A stretch of 64,000 nt of DNA, taken from an uncultured Opitutaceae bacterium. Lineage in GTDB: Bacteria > Verrucomicrobiota > Verrucomicrobiia > Opitutales > Opitutaceae. Of the stretch, positions 34,176 to 43,799 are shown piece after piece. Positions within the stretch are counted from its first letter, which is position 1; every line of letters starts with the position of its first letter. Made by a program: the position numbers and the translations under genes. Below the pieces are notes generated by a model. It worked only from the letters and a program-made list of their open reading frames with translations, was not told the origin of the DNA and did no database searches. The stretch lies in NCBI GenBank assembly GCA_903890485.1, contig CAITBM010000021.1, positions 1 to 64,000 on the forward strand, read 5' to 3'.

Positions 34176-35668
34176 AGGGCACCCCCCTTTAGCACGGCCT
34201 GGAAGAACGGCGCCTGCAGCGCCGGCCTGATCAATTCGAGGAGGAGGTCCGGCTTCAGTCCCACCAGGATCGTCGCGCCGAGAAGCAGGGCCGCACCGCA
34301 TTTCTCGGGAAGCGTAATCGGGGGAAGCGGGGGAAGGGGCGCCGAGCCGGCGGCGGCCTGGCCGAAAAAGGACACCTGGATAACCCGGAGCGTGAACGCC
34401 GCCGCAATCAAGACGCCCACTGCGGCCAATGCCGCCGCCCACGGGGCTGCCTGCCAGGTGCCTATCAGGATCGTGAGTTCGGCTGGAAAGCCGCTGAAGC
34501 CAGGCATGCCCATCGATGCCAGGCCGGCCAAGACAAACACCGTGGCCGCAAAAGGGAGCCTTTGGTAAAGTGCCATTCCACGGAGTTCAGCCAGCTTCCG
34601 AGTGTGCGTCCTTTCGTAGACCATGCGCCCCACCACGGCAAAGAGCAGGCCGGCGATGACACCGTGAGAGAACATCTGGAGCACCGCGCCGCTCACAGCC
34701 CGGGCATTCGCAGCTGCGAGTCCCAGGAGGACAAACCCCATATGGCTTACGCTCGAGTACCCGATAACGAACTTGAAATCCTCCTGGACCAAGGCGACCA
34801 GGCCCGCGTAGATGATCCCTATAACCGCAAGCCACGCGATCATCGGCTGCCAGAACACGAATCCCAGCGGAAAGAGCGGCATCGCAACTCGCAGGCACCC
34901 GTAGGCGCCGAGCTTCATTACCACTCCGGCGAGCAGCATGGAGGCTGCCGTTGGTGCTGCAACGTGGCCAGTCGGTGCCCACGTATGAAAGGGGAACATT
35001 CCGGCCAGGACCGCAAATCCCAGAAACACCAGTGCAAACATCCCAACCTGCTGCCCATGCGAGAAGCCTACGGCGACCCTCGCCAATTCGGCGACGCCGA
35101 AGCTGTGCGCGCCGCCGGCAGCATAGGCCCAGAGCAGCCCTGCAAGGACTAATGCGCTTCCTGCAAAGGAATAGAGAACCAGCTTCATTGCCCCGTATTC
35201 GCGGTTTGTGGAGCCCCAGATGGCGATCAGGAAGTATTTCGGCACGATCGCTATCTCGTAGAAGACGAAGAAGAGGAATGCGTCTGCGCTCAAGAAAACG
35301 CCATAGACACCACCGATGAGCGCGAGGAAGAAGGCGAAGAATTCGCCTGTCCGTTCAGTGATATTCCACGAAAACAAGATTCCCGCCGTTGCCGCCAGTC
35401 CCGTGAGGACGACAAGCGTCAGGCTGATGCCGTCGGCTGCAAGGTGGTAGCGGATCCCCATCTGCGGTATCCAGGGGGCATCGACCAATGTCACGGGGCC
35501 AGCCGCGTCTGGAACAAAATGAATGGCGGAAAAAAGGGCTATTCCCCAGGCGGTAAGGGCGCTGGCGAGGGCAACGATGCGAGCGAGCGTCGGCGACCGG
35601 CCGCCCACGGCGAGCGCGAGGAGTGCCCCGGTAAAGGAGACATAGATCGTGCAGGGCAGGGCGTTCAT
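34172..35668 (-). CDS. nuoM: NADH-quinone oxidoreductase subunit M, second copy
   Basis: 498 residues from ATG 35668 (ATGA overlap with the previous gene); a longer frame is rejected. It is a complete NuoM-type antiporter-like subunit: YHLAADGISLTLVVLTGL, FFVFYEIAIVPKYFLIAIWG with the conserved Glu in TM5, GMFPFHTWAPTGHVAAPTAAS and VIGYSSVSHMGFVLLG. It is clearly diverged from the first NuoM (EIAIVPKYFLIAIWG versus ELSLVPAYFLIRLWG), so the pair is an old duplication and not a recent copy. Complex I with two NuoM subunits is known and has been proposed to pump extra protons. Confidence 0.9.
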   Translation of the reverse strand: MNALPCTIYVSFTGALLALAVGGRSPTLARIVALASALTAWGIALFSAIHFVPDAAGPVTLVDAPWIPQMGIRYHLAADGISLTLVVLTGLAATAGILFSWNITERTGEFFAFFLALIGGVYGVFLSADAFLFFVFYEIAIVPKYFLIAIWGSTNREYGAMKLVLYSFAGSALVLAGLLWAYAAGGAHSFGVAELARVAVGFSHGQQVGMFALVFLGFAVLAGMFPFHTWAPTGHVAAPTAASMLLAGVVMKLGAYGCLRVAMPLFPLGFVFWQPMIAWLAVIGIIYAGLVALVQEDFKFVIGYSSVSHMGFVLLGLAAANARAVSGAVLQMFSHGVIAGLLFAVVGRMVYERTHTRKLAELRGMALYQRLPFAATVFVLAGLASMGMPGFSGFPAELTILIGTWQAAPWAAALAAVGVLIAAAFTLRVIQVSFFGQAAAGSAPLPPLPPITLPEKCGAALLLGATILVGLKPDLLLELIRPALQAPFFQAVLKGGAL

Positions 35669-37194
35669 GGCATCGCGAGATGGGAGACCCAGGTGTTCAC
35701 CAGGGGATTGATGAGCACCGTGAGAAGCTGGGGAAACAGTCCAAACAAGAACATGAGCCCGACGAGTGGCAACAGGGTCGCGACCTCGATGGCCGAGAGG
35801 TCGGCAAACGGACCTTTTCCGGCTCCGATTCTCGGGCCGTGGAACACACGCTGCCAGAAGGTCAAAAGGAAGAATGCCGTGGCGAACAGGCCCAGGGTCG
35901 AAATTGCCGCCGCCCACGGCACGAGTCCGAACACGCCGCGGAAGACCAGGAACTCACCCACGAACCCGTTCAGCCCGGGCAGTCCCAGCGACGAAAACAT
36001 GGAGATTCCGCACAGTCCCGCAAAAAGCGGTGCAACAGTCCTGACACCCCCGAAATCCCCAATTCCGCGCAGCCCACCTGAACGGACCTCCAGGACGCCG
36101 ACACAGAAGAACAGCGCAGCCGCGGATATCCCGTGGTTGAACATCTGCAGGATCGCGCCCGTGAGCGCGGCCGCGGCCGCATCCGGGCCCGGCCGCGAAA
36201 TGGCGCATATGGCAAAGAGCGCGAGGAGACAGTAGCTCAGGTGGTTAACCGAGGAGTACGCCACCATGCGCTTCAGGTCGGTCTGTCGCATCGCGGCAAA
36301 GGCGCCGAAAATCACCCCGCCGACCGCCAACCAAAGCAGGGCCGGCGCAAATGTGTGCAGGGCAGACGGGAATAGCGGCCATAGGATCCGCAGGAAACCG
36401 TAAACGCCCATCTTTGACATCACGCCCGTGAGGAACATGGACACCCCTGTCGGCGCCTCCGCGTAGGCCGCCGGCAGCCACGTATGGAACGGGAAGAGCG
36501 GCACCTTCACGGCGAGCCCAAGGAGCACGCCAAGAAAGATCGCCGTGGGCCATATCCCGCCTAGGGCCGTCAGCTTAACCGCGAGCGTCCCATTCGCCGC
36601 CAGCGCGGTGAGCTCACCGAAATCGAATGTGCCCACAGCTAAAGAGATCCCTGCAAATCCAAGGAGCATGAAGGCACTGCCACCGATCGTGTAGATCACG
36701 AACTGGTAAGCGGATCGCGTGGCACCGGCGCCCCCCCACAGGCGTATCAGGAAATAGGCTGGAACGAGGCTGAGTTCCCAAAAGAGGAACCAGGGCACAA
36801 AGTCCAAGGCAAGAAAGACGCCCAAGGCCGCACCCTGCAGGAGGAGGAAGAGGATGCAGAGCAGCCTCGGATTGTTGGCCTGGCTCCAGGACGCGAGGAG
36901 CGAGAGCGGCGCCACGACGCCCGTAAGAAGGACTAAGATCAGGCTTAGTCCATCCAAGCCGAGGCGGAACCGGACACTCAGGGAGGTAATCCAGTCGTGG
37001 GACTCTGGGAACTGGTACCCGGCAGCGGAGGGATCGAAGCCGCAGAGAGCAACGCCGGCGAGAAGGAGCGTGGAAAGGCTGAAGGTAAGCGCGAGTAGGC
37101 GCGCCGCGCGGGGCCCAAGGCCGGGCGAAACCAGGAGGACGAATGCGCCCACCCAAGGCATGAAAATGAGGAGGGAGAGCACGGGAAAGCTCAT
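35665..37194 (-). CDS. nuoM: NADH-quinone oxidoreductase subunit M, first copy
   Basis: 509 residues, about 14 membrane helices. NuoM features are FRLGLDGLSLILVLLTGV, FLFWELSLVPAYFLIRLWGG with the key Glu, VKVPLFPFHTWLPAAYAEAPT with the channel Lys, and RMVAYSSVNHLSYCLLA. It is a proton-pumping subunit of the complex I membrane arm. It overlaps nuoL upstream and the second nuoM downstream by 4 bases each, so the three are translationally coupled. No frameshift or missing key residue is apparent. Confidence 0.93.
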   Translation of the reverse strand: MSFPVLSLLIFMPWVGAFVLLVSPGLGPRAARLLALTFSLSTLLLAGVALCGFDPSAAGYQFPESHDWITSLSVRFRLGLDGLSLILVLLTGVVAPLSLLASWSQANNPRLLCILFLLLQGAALGVFLALDFVPWFLFWELSLVPAYFLIRLWGGAGATRSAYQFVIYTIGGSAFMLLGFAGISLAVGTFDFGELTALAANGTLAVKLTALGGIWPTAIFLGVLLGLAVKVPLFPFHTWLPAAYAEAPTGVSMFLTGVMSKMGVYGFLRILWPLFPSALHTFAPALLWLAVGGVIFGAFAAMRQTDLKRMVAYSSVNHLSYCLLALFAICAISRPGPDAAAAALTGAILQMFNHGISAAALFFCVGVLEVRSGGLRGIGDFGGVRTVAPLFAGLCGISMFSSLGLPGLNGFVGEFLVFRGVFGLVPWAAAISTLGLFATAFFLLTFWQRVFHGPRIGAGKGPFADLSAIEVATLLPLVGLMFLFGLFPQLLTVLINPLVNTWVSHLAMP

Positions 37195-39215
37195 CGGGCC
37201 CCTCCCATCATCGCCAGAATCGCCAGCACAACAAAACCGAGCGCCACGATTCTAAGGTAGCCGTGGGTCTCGCCGGTTTGGGCCCGGGAATAGAGCTTGC
37301 CGACCGAGCGGATCTCCTCGCTCGCAGCGTTAAACCCGGTGTTCAAGACCTCATCGTCCGTCTCTTTGTTGAAATGCCCCGCAGTTTCCCCAAAGCGTGC
37401 CAAAAGGTTGATCAACCCGCCCCATACGTTGCTGTCCATCCAGTCGGAGAGCGCAGCAAAAGAGAGGTTTAAGCGACCGACGGTCGCTGCATACAGCTCG
37501 TCGAATTTGAAGCGCGCACCCGCGAAGGCGAAGGCACGCGGCCAGGTTGACTCAAGCGGATCCTCTGCTGCCGCTGACTGCCGCAGGCGCCGCGCATAGA
37601 GGGCCCATCCCGCACCCAGGCCCGAGCAAACCAACAGGACCGAGAGGACGATGAGACTGGCACCCTCTAGGAGCGAATGCTTCTCCATCGGAAGGCCGGT
37701 GAGCGTCGACTGGAGCCACGGCCAGACCGGGGTGCCAAGAAATCCGAGAATCACCGAGCAGGCAGCCAACAGCACAAGCGGCACCGTCATCACGGCTGAA
37801 TTCTCGTGCGCGTGATCCGCTTCCTTGGAACGGGCCTTCCCCAGGAATACCTCTGCCACGAGGCGGGTCATGTAGAATGCCGTGAGGACCACAGCAGCCA
37901 GAGCGATGACAAGCGGGATCGACGAGACATCCCATTCATATGCGGCATGCAGGATAGCCTCCTTGCTCCAAAACCCGGAAAAAAGGAACGGCACGCCAGC
38001 GAGCGCCATCATCCCGATGGCAAACGTCAGGAAGGTGACCCGCATCTTGGGCCCGAGGCCCCCCAACTTGCGCATGTCCTGCTCGTGGTGCGCCGCGTGG
38101 ATCACCGAACCGGCGCCCAGGAATAGCAGGGCCTTGAAGAAGGCGTGCGTAAGGAGGTGGAAGATTGCCGCCACCCAGGATCCCACGCCAAGAGCGATCA
38201 TCATGTAGCCGAGCTGGGACACCGTCGAGAATGCGAGGACGCGCTTGATGTCGTTTTGGGCCACCGCGATGCACGCCCCGAGGAGAGCCGTGATGGCACC
38301 GATGAACGCGACGGCCGTGAGCGCGTGGAGCGGCACGTGGGCGAGGGCCTGGTCCGCCGACATGAGCGGATAGACCCGGGCGATCAGGAACACGCCGGCT
38401 GCCACCATCGTGGCGGCATGGATGAGGGCGGAGACGGGCGTGGGTCCCTCCATCGCGTCCGGCAGCCACACATGCAGGGGAAACTGGCCCGACTTTCCGA
38501 TAGCCCCGCAGAAGATCAGTAGGCCGATCGCCGTGGACACGGCTAGACCGCCAAAAGTCACCTGGGACGATAGGGTCCCCAGCGCGGCTGACTCGAGCAC
38601 CCCTCGCCCCCCGTCAAAGAAAAGGAGGGAGCCGGACGCATTGTTAAGCCAGAGCATGCCCACGAAGAAGCCTAGGTCGCCTATGCGGGTCGTGATGAAG
38701 GCCTTCTTTGCCGCCGCCGCTGCCGAGGGGCGCGTGAACCAGAAGCCAATCAACAGGTACGAAGCGAGCCCGACTAGTTCCCAGGAGATGAAGACGAGCA
38801 GCAGACTGTTCGAGATGATGATCCCCAGCATCGCCGCGGCAAACAGGCTCAGGAAGCAGAAGAACTGCTTGAAGTTCTCGTCCTCCTTCATGTAGCCGAG
38901 GCTAAAGACAAAGATGAGCGTGCTGACAAAGGTCACCATGACGCACATGAGCGCCGTCAGCGGGTCGAGAAGCCATCCCAGGCGGACCGAACCGCCGCCG
39001 AGCTGGAACCATTCGAAATTGGAAACCTGGTGCACGCCGGTGCTCCCGAGGGCGGAGGACAACGCCATGCACGAGAGGAGAAAGGAGGCAATGATCGTCA
39101 CCAGAGCGGCCGAGGATGCCACGCCCCTTGCACGCCTTGGCACGAGCGCTCCCAGCGCCGCGGCCAGGAGCGGCAGCGCGGGGATAAGCCAAAGGAGGTG
39201 GACGGGGAGTTTCAT
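37191..39215 (-). CDS. nuoL: NADH-quinone oxidoreductase subunit L
   Basis: 674 residues, longer than E. coli NuoL (613). It is the distal proton pump with the long lateral helix that spans the membrane arm. Markers are WLLDPLTALMCVMVTFVSTL, SWELVGLASYLLIGFWF, GKSGQFPLHVWLPDAMEGPTP, ALIHAATMVAAGVFL, NDIKRVLAFSTVSQLGYMM and LTHAFFKALLFLGAGSVIHA. The C-terminal 150 residues contain the amphipathic lateral-helix region (KFDELYAATVGRLNLSFAAL) and a last anchor helix. The extra length would fit a longer lateral helix needed to reach over an additional NuoM, but this needs alignment. Confidence 0.94.
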   Translation of the reverse strand: MKLPVHLLWLIPALPLLAAALGALVPRRARGVASSAALVTIIASFLLSCMALSSALGSTGVHQVSNFEWFQLGGGSVRLGWLLDPLTALMCVMVTFVSTLIFVFSLGYMKEDENFKQFFCFLSLFAAAMLGIIISNSLLLVFISWELVGLASYLLIGFWFTRPSAAAAAKKAFITTRIGDLGFFVGMLWLNNASGSLLFFDGGRGVLESAALGTLSSQVTFGGLAVSTAIGLLIFCGAIGKSGQFPLHVWLPDAMEGPTPVSALIHAATMVAAGVFLIARVYPLMSADQALAHVPLHALTAVAFIGAITALLGACIAVAQNDIKRVLAFSTVSQLGYMMIALGVGSWVAAIFHLLTHAFFKALLFLGAGSVIHAAHHEQDMRKLGGLGPKMRVTFLTFAIGMMALAGVPFLFSGFWSKEAILHAAYEWDVSSIPLVIALAAVVLTAFYMTRLVAEVFLGKARSKEADHAHENSAVMTVPLVLLAACSVILGFLGTPVWPWLQSTLTGLPMEKHSLLEGASLIVLSVLLVCSGLGAGWALYARRLRQSAAAEDPLESTWPRAFAFAGARFKFDELYAATVGRLNLSFAALSDWMDSNVWGGLINLLARFGETAGHFNKETDDEVLNTGFNAASEEIRSVGKLYSRAQTGETHGYLRIVALGFVVLAILAMMGGAR

Positions 39216-39228
39216 GGTGGATTGCCGT

Positions 39229-39546
39229 CTAGCCCTTCAGTCGGACTGCCTCCTGCAGCCGGATACTCCTCTGCCTGCGGTAAATGGAGATGACCAGGGC
39301 AAGGCCGACTGCGGCCTCCGCGGCAGCGACGGCGACCGAGAAGGCCACGAACACGATGCCGGTCGCGGGGGCTGGCGAGGGTCCATAGCGCCAGAAGGCG
39401 ACAAAGTTAAGGTTTGCCGCGTTGAGCATGAGCTCGATGCCGAGCAGCACGAGGATGCTGTTGCTGCGGGAGAGTGCGCCCGCAAGACCAATGCAGAAGA
39501 GGAGGCTCGAAAATACCAGGCAGAGCTCGAGGGGATGGTGGATCAC
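39229..39546 (-). CDS. nuoK: NADH-quinone oxidoreductase subunit K
   Basis: 105 residues with three membrane helices, the standard size. The family signature [18 protein letters not shown] carries the conserved membrane Glu, and a second Glu lies in [18 protein letters not shown]. NuoK forms part of the proton path next to NuoJ and NuoN. The start overlaps the nuoJ stop by 4 bases, and nuoL begins 13 bases downstream. Confidence 0.93.
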   Translation of the reverse strand: MIHHPLELCLVFSSLLFCIGLAGALSRSNSILVLLGIELMLNAANLNFVAFWRYGPSPAPATGIVFVAFSVAVAAAEAAVGLALVISIYRRQRSIRLQEAVRLKG

Positions 39547-40061
39547 TTGGGTCCCTCCTTCTTGCTCGCGCCATCGGTGGAAGCGATCACGACGCCACCG
39601 AGAGTGGCGACCGTGAGGATCATCCCAATCACGAGAAGTGCCGCGGCGTGGGTTCCCATGAGCTCCGTGCCGATCTGCCGGACGTTTGCCGAGGGTCCCT
39701 GGGAAATGCCGCTCGGAAGTGGCGTGAGCAAGACGGCGTAGAGGAGTACCGCGAGCACCGCGCCAGCCGCGAGCACCGCGGACACGGCCCGGCTCTGGGT
39801 GTCTGGGGATACCGCCATGTCGGCCCGCGACCTCCGGGTCAGCAGTACCGCAAAAAGGACCACCATCGAAACGGCGCCGACATAGACAAGGACCTGGGCG
39901 AAGGCGACAAACTCCGCACCTGCAAACAGGTAAAAGACCGAGACCCCAATCCAGCTGCCGATCAGCAGGAGGACGCTGTGAATCAGGTTGCGAAGCAGCA
40001 TCGCGGTCGCCGCGGAGCAGAGGGTCACTAGCGCGATCAGGATGAGGAGGGCCGTGGTCAT
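39543..40061 (-). CDS. nuoJ: NADH-quinone oxidoreductase subunit J
   Basis: 172 residues, five predicted membrane helices. The conserved central helix with [22 protein letters not shown] (given here in parts: [13 protein letters not shown] and VSMVVLF) identifies NuoJ, whose third helix couples quinone chemistry to proton transfer. The overlap with nuoH upstream and nuoK downstream is 4 bases each. Confidence 0.93.
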   Translation of the reverse strand: MTTALLILIALVTLCSAATAMLLRNLIHSVLLLIGSWIGVSVFYLFAGAEFVAFAQVLVYVGAVSMVVLFAVLLTRRSRADMAVSPDTQSRAVSAVLAAGAVLAVLLYAVLLTPLPSGISQGPSANVRQIGTELMGTHAAALLVIGMILTVATLGGVVIASTDGASKKEGPK

Positions 40062-41266
40062 GGCGCGTAGCTGTAGGTTCGGGGCGTCAGTCCTGAGCTC
40101 AGCCTCCGGCCCAGGAGGACGAAGGGGACGACAACGAGGATCACCGCCACCGTGCAGCGGGCGGCAAGGAGCGGGCCCGTCCAGCCGAAGCTGAGGGACC
40201 AGAAGGCGGTGGTCCCGAGGTTGACGAGCGCAAGAGGTACCAGGAATTTCCAGGCGAAACGTGTGAGTTGATCAATCCTAAGCCTTGGGAACGTGGCCCT
40301 GATCCAGATGAAGCCCATGAGGAGCGTGATCAGCTTCGCGCCGAACCAAACGTAGGAGGGGATGAACTCGAGCGAGGGAAGAGGCGCGTGCCATCCCCCC
40401 AGGAAGAGCGTCACCGCCATGCCGCTGAGTGCGGTCATGCCGAAGTACTCCGCCATGAAAAAGAAGACGTACTTGCATCCGCTGTATTCGGTCAGGTGGC
40501 CGGCGATCAGCTCGCTCTCGGCCTCCGGCAGGTCGAAGGGCGAGCGGTTCGACTCGGCTAGCGCTGCGACCATGAAGATCACGAATCCGGCAAGGCCCCA
40601 GGGCGTGAACACGTGCCAAGTGGGCATCCAACCCCAGCGCCAGGCCGACTGTGCCGCGACAATGCCCGTGGTGGAGAGTGTGCCCGAGATCATCACCACC
40701 GGAAGCCACGAGAGCAGCAGCGGCAGCTCGTAGCTGATCAGCTGGGCCAAGGCCCGCATCGCCGCCAGGAGCGAATACTTGTTGTGGCTCGACCAGCCGG
40801 CCATAAACACGGCCAACTCGGTGGTTGCCCCGACGCAGAAGAAGTAAAGGACTGCAGCGTCCAGCTCCACTGGGATCAGGTGCCGGCCGTAGGGAATGAC
40901 CGCGAAGGCCAGGATGGATGAGGCCAGCAGCGTAACCGGAGCCAGGAAGTGCAGGAGATGGTCGGCGTCGCGCGGGACGATGTCCTCCTTGGAAAGCATC
41001 TTGATCCCGTCAGCAATGGGCTGGAGCAGGCCAAAGGGGCCCGTCCGGTTGGGGCCCGGGCGGTTCTGCACCCTGCCCAGTATCTTTCGCTCGGCGAGGG
41101 TGAGGGCCGCGAAAAGGAGGCCAAACACCGCCAAGATGGCGACGATCGCAATCAGGCTGTTTGCAAACCACCGCCAGGGCTCCGGAAGGTGGGAGGTCAG
41201 CAGGTCGCGAAGGGCCTGAGGCGCCCGTTCAAGTAGAGTTTCCCCCGTGTCCTGTGCGGCGTTCAT
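40058..41266 (-). CDS. nuoH: NADH-quinone oxidoreductase subunit H
   Basis: 402 residues, somewhat longer than usual (about 325-350) because of an N-terminal stretch of about 50 residues before the first helices. Clear NuoH signatures are [35 protein letters not shown] and [18 protein letters not shown], with the acidic loop that contacts quinone. It forms the quinone chamber with NuoB and NuoD. Here nuoH follows nuoI, the reverse of the common H-I order, and overlaps it by 4 bases. Confidence 0.93.
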   Translation of the reverse strand: MNAAQDTGETLLERAPQALRDLLTSHLPEPWRWFANSLIAIVAILAVFGLLFAALTLAERKILGRVQNRPGPNRTGPFGLLQPIADGIKMLSKEDIVPRDADHLLHFLAPVTLLASSILAFAVIPYGRHLIPVELDAAVLYFFCVGATTELAVFMAGWSSHNKYSLLAAMRALAQLISYELPLLLSWLPVVMISGTLSTTGIVAAQSAWRWGWMPTWHVFTPWGLAGFVIFMVAALAESNRSPFDLPEAESELIAGHLTEYSGCKYVFFFMAEYFGMTALSGMAVTLFLGGWHAPLPSLEFIPSYVWFGAKLITLLMGFIWIRATFPRLRIDQLTRFAWKFLVPLALVNLGTTAFWSLSFGWTGPLLAARCTVAVILVVVPFVLLGRRLSSGLTPRTYSYAP

Positions 41267-41892
41267 GCTTGCTCCGGGGGTTTGGGAGGGGCTGCCGGGG
41301 CAGGCGCGGCGGGCTTCGCGGCCAGGGCCGCCTTTGCAAGCGCAGCCGCCTTCGCCTTCTCCTCGGCAGCCTTGCGCTCCGCCGTCAGGCGGCCATCGAC
41401 TTCCGCAGCCTCTAGGGGACGGATCTGATGAAAATAGCTGTTGGGCTTGGCCAGGTCATGCCGGTCCAGGAGCAGGGTCTCGAAGCGCTCGCTCGTGGCG
41501 ATCTCATAGACATGGTCCATCTTGATCGCATCAAAGGGGCAGACCTCGACGCAAATCTGGCAATTCATGCAGACCGAGCTGTCGATGCGGAAGACCGCGG
41601 GGTAGATCTGCATCTTGCCGGAGGCGTCGGGCTTCTTGTCCTTGCTCTTCTCGATGTAGATGCACTGCGGCGGGCACTCCTTCTCGCAGATCTGGCAGGC
41701 GACGCAGCGAAGGGTGCCCATCGGATCCTCCGCATTTTCGGAGACCAGGAACGGGAAATTGCGGAACGCCTCCGGGATCACCGATTTCTTCTCGGGATAC
41801 TCGACAGTCGTCAGGCGCTTGGGGTCGTGGAAGGATCCCGCGAAATTCTTCGCGGTTACGGCGAGCCCTTGGAGTAGTCCGGTTCCGAGCAT
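41263..41892 (-). CDS. nuoI: NADH-quinone oxidoreductase subunit I, two [4Fe-4S] ferredoxin subunit
   Basis: 209 residues from ATG 41892; an in-frame GTG at 41922 would add ten. Two cluster motifs are intact, CVACQICEKECPPQC and CMNCQICVEVCP (clusters N6a and N6b), which carry electrons from the peripheral arm to N2 in NuoB. In a complex without NuoEFG this subunit would be the electron entry point, probably from ferredoxin. The last 50 residues are an unusual Ala/Lys/Pro-rich tail (KAAEEKAKAAALAKAALAAK then a Pro-rich end). It precedes nuoH and overlaps it by 4 bases; 64 bases separate it from nuoD. Confidence 0.92.
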   Translation of the reverse strand: MLGTGLLQGLAVTAKNFAGSFHDPKRLTTVEYPEKKSVIPEAFRNFPFLVSENAEDPMGTLRCVACQICEKECPPQCIYIEKSKDKKPDASGKMQIYPAVFRIDSSVCMNCQICVEVCPFDAIKMDHVYEIATSERFETLLLDRHDLAKPNSYFHQIRPLEAAEVDGRLTAERKAAEEKAKAAALAKAALAAKPAAPAPAAPPKPPEQA

Positions 41893-41956
41893 GGCTAGGG
41901 GCTGGGGGTTTCGACGGCCCACGCGGGCCTAGACTCTGGGCAAGGGCGGGGGGCCT

Positions 41957-43129
41957 TCATCGGTCGACCTCCCCGAGAACGATGTCGATACTGCCCAGGA
42001 TGACGACCGAGTCGGCGATCGTGTGCCCGAGGCAAAGGTCCTCGAGCAGGGTCAGGTTGACAAACGACGGCGGGCGAACCCGGTAGCGGTAGGGATTGGC
42101 GCTTCCGTCGCTGATCAGGTAGAAACCGATCTCTCCCTTGGGGCCCTCGATCCGCCCGTAGGACTCGCCGGGCTTCGGCCTGAAGCCGCGTAGCTTGGCC
42201 TTGGGGTCCATGATGGGGCCCGCCGGGATGTCGCGAAGGGCCTGCTGGAGGATCCCGATCGACTCGCGCATCTCCAGGATGCGAATCATGTAGCGGTCGT
42301 AGGTGTCGCCGTGCGACCCGATCGGCACGCGGAATGTGAAGCGCGGGTAGATGCCATAGGCATCCACCTTGCGGATGTCGTAGCCCACGCCGCAGGCGCG
42401 GAGCATCGGCCCGGTGATCCCGGCCGAAACCGCAGCCGGGCCCTTCATGACCCCGACGCCCTGGGTGCGCGCCATGAGGATCTCGTTGCCGGTGATGAGC
42501 TCCTCAAACTCGTCGAGGAATGCCCCAAAGCCGTTCACGAGCGAGGAGACCTGCCCGAGCCATTCGGACGACGCATCGGTTCGGCAGCCGCCGAACCGCT
42601 GGAAGTTGCACATCATGCGCGAGCCGCTCAGGGACTCGAAGAGCTCAAGGATCTTTTCGCGTTCGCGGAACGCGTACATGAGCGGAGTTCCGCTCGCCCC
42701 GGTGTCCTGGAGGAGGAAACCCGCAAGGCAGACGTGGTTCTGGAGGCGTGAAAGCTCGGCGAGGATGACGCGCAGGTACTCGGCGCGCTCGGGAACCGCC
42801 AGGCCGCCCAACCGCTCGACCGCGAGCGCGTAGGCCCAGTTGTTGGTCATCGCGTTCAGGTAGTCCAGCCGGTCCGTGTAGGGCATCGACCCGAGGTAGC
42901 TCGTGCTCTCGCCGATCTTCTCGTGGTTGCGGTGGAGGTATCCGAGGACGGGCTTGAGCTTGACGATCCTCTCGCCGTCCAGCGTCACGATCATCCGGAA
43001 GACGCCGTGGGTGGAGGGGTGGTGGGGTCCCATCGAGACCTCAAGGAGATCCCCGTGGAACTCGTCGACTACCGAGCGCACATGCGCACCCCCGGATGGG
43101 GAGAGGGGAGAGGCGTCAAAGGGGCTCAT
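41957..43129 (-). CDS. nuoD: NADH-quinone oxidoreductase subunit D
   Basis: 390 residues from ATG 43129, which overlaps the nuoC stop (ATGA); the longer frame to 43360 is the shadow of nuoC. The 49 kDa-type subunit lines the quinone site: SMGPHHPSTHGVFR with the quinone-contacting His, GYLHRNHEKIGES, YLGSMPYTDRLDYL, and the C-terminal VVILGSIDIVLGEVDR ending. It is related to the large subunit of NiFe hydrogenase but lacks its metal-binding cysteines. Separate C and D genes (not fused) are present. Confidence 0.94.
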   Translation of the reverse strand: MSPFDASPLSPSGGAHVRSVVDEFHGDLLEVSMGPHHPSTHGVFRMIVTLDGERIVKLKPVLGYLHRNHEKIGESTSYLGSMPYTDRLDYLNAMTNNWAYALAVERLGGLAVPERAEYLRVILAELSRLQNHVCLAGFLLQDTGASGTPLMYAFREREKILELFESLSGSRMMCNFQRFGGCRTDASSEWLGQVSSLVNGFGAFLDEFEELITGNEILMARTQGVGVMKGPAAVSAGITGPMLRACGVGYDIRKVDAYGIYPRFTFRVPIGSHGDTYDRYMIRILEMRESIGILQQALRDIPAGPIMDPKAKLRGFRPKPGESYGRIEGPKGEIGFYLISDGSANPYRYRVRPPSFVNLTLLEDLCLGHTIADSVVILGSIDIVLGEVDR

Positions 43130-43779
43130 GCGACTGGCTCCCCCCCTTTGACCGGCGGGCGGGCTCTCTTCGCCTTCTCCACCAGGTCGCCGTGCGGGGT
43201 CGGCTCCCATTCGTAGTCCTCGGGCTCCACGTAGTCCCGGCGCATCGGGTGGTCCTTGAAACCGTCCCACATAAGGATCCTCCTCAGGTCGGGATGGCCC
43301 TCGAACACAACCCCGAAAAGGTCGAATATCTCCCTCTCCTGGAACTCGGCCGAGCGCCACACCGGCGTCAGTGAGGGAACCGAGGCCTGATCCGTGCGGT
43401 TCACGGTGCGGGTCCTAAGCACCACAGGGCCGTGCCGCAGCTCCATCGAGTACAGGTGGTAGACGACCTCAAGGTACCCCGGCTGCAGGCGCTCGGTCTT
43501 CACCTCGGAAACCTTGGGCGGCCCGCCGGCCGGGTCGGGTGTCGTCACCTTGGTGACGTCGACGATCACCTTCTCGGGCCAATCCACACCGGTCGCATTC
43601 GAGCAGTAATCAAGTCTTAGAAGTGGATCATCCCTGAGAAACTCTGCGATTTCGCGAACCGACGCGCGGCCAACCAGGAGCGAATGCTGCGCGGCCGGCC
43701 CCGGGTTCGGGAGGACGGAGACCTCCGCCCCGGGAAACCGGGCGAGGAGCCGACTGCAGATCTGTTCTAGGGGTTCCAT
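43126..43779 (-). CDS. nuoC: NADH-quinone oxidoreductase subunit C
   Basis: 217 residues. The conserved 30 kDa-subunit signature is SAEFQEREIFDLFGVVFEGH, given here in parts as EREIFDLFGVVFEG and HPDLRRILMWDGF, followed by HPMRRDY. NuoC helps hold NuoD and NuoI in the connecting arm. The C-terminal basic tail (VEKAKRARPPVKGG) is short. Starts 20 bases after nuoB and overlaps nuoD by 4. Confidence 0.93.
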   Translation of the reverse strand: MEPLEQICSRLLARFPGAEVSVLPNPGPAAQHSLLVGRASVREIAEFLRDDPLLRLDYCSNATGVDWPEKVIVDVTKVTTPDPAGGPPKVSEVKTERLQPGYLEVVYHLYSMELRHGPVVLRTRTVNRTDQASVPSLTPVWRSAEFQEREIFDLFGVVFEGHPDLRRILMWDGFKDHPMRRDYVEPEDYEWEPTPHGDLVEKAKRARPPVKGGEPVA

Positions 43780-43799
43780 GGTGTCGTGCCTCGGCGGGG

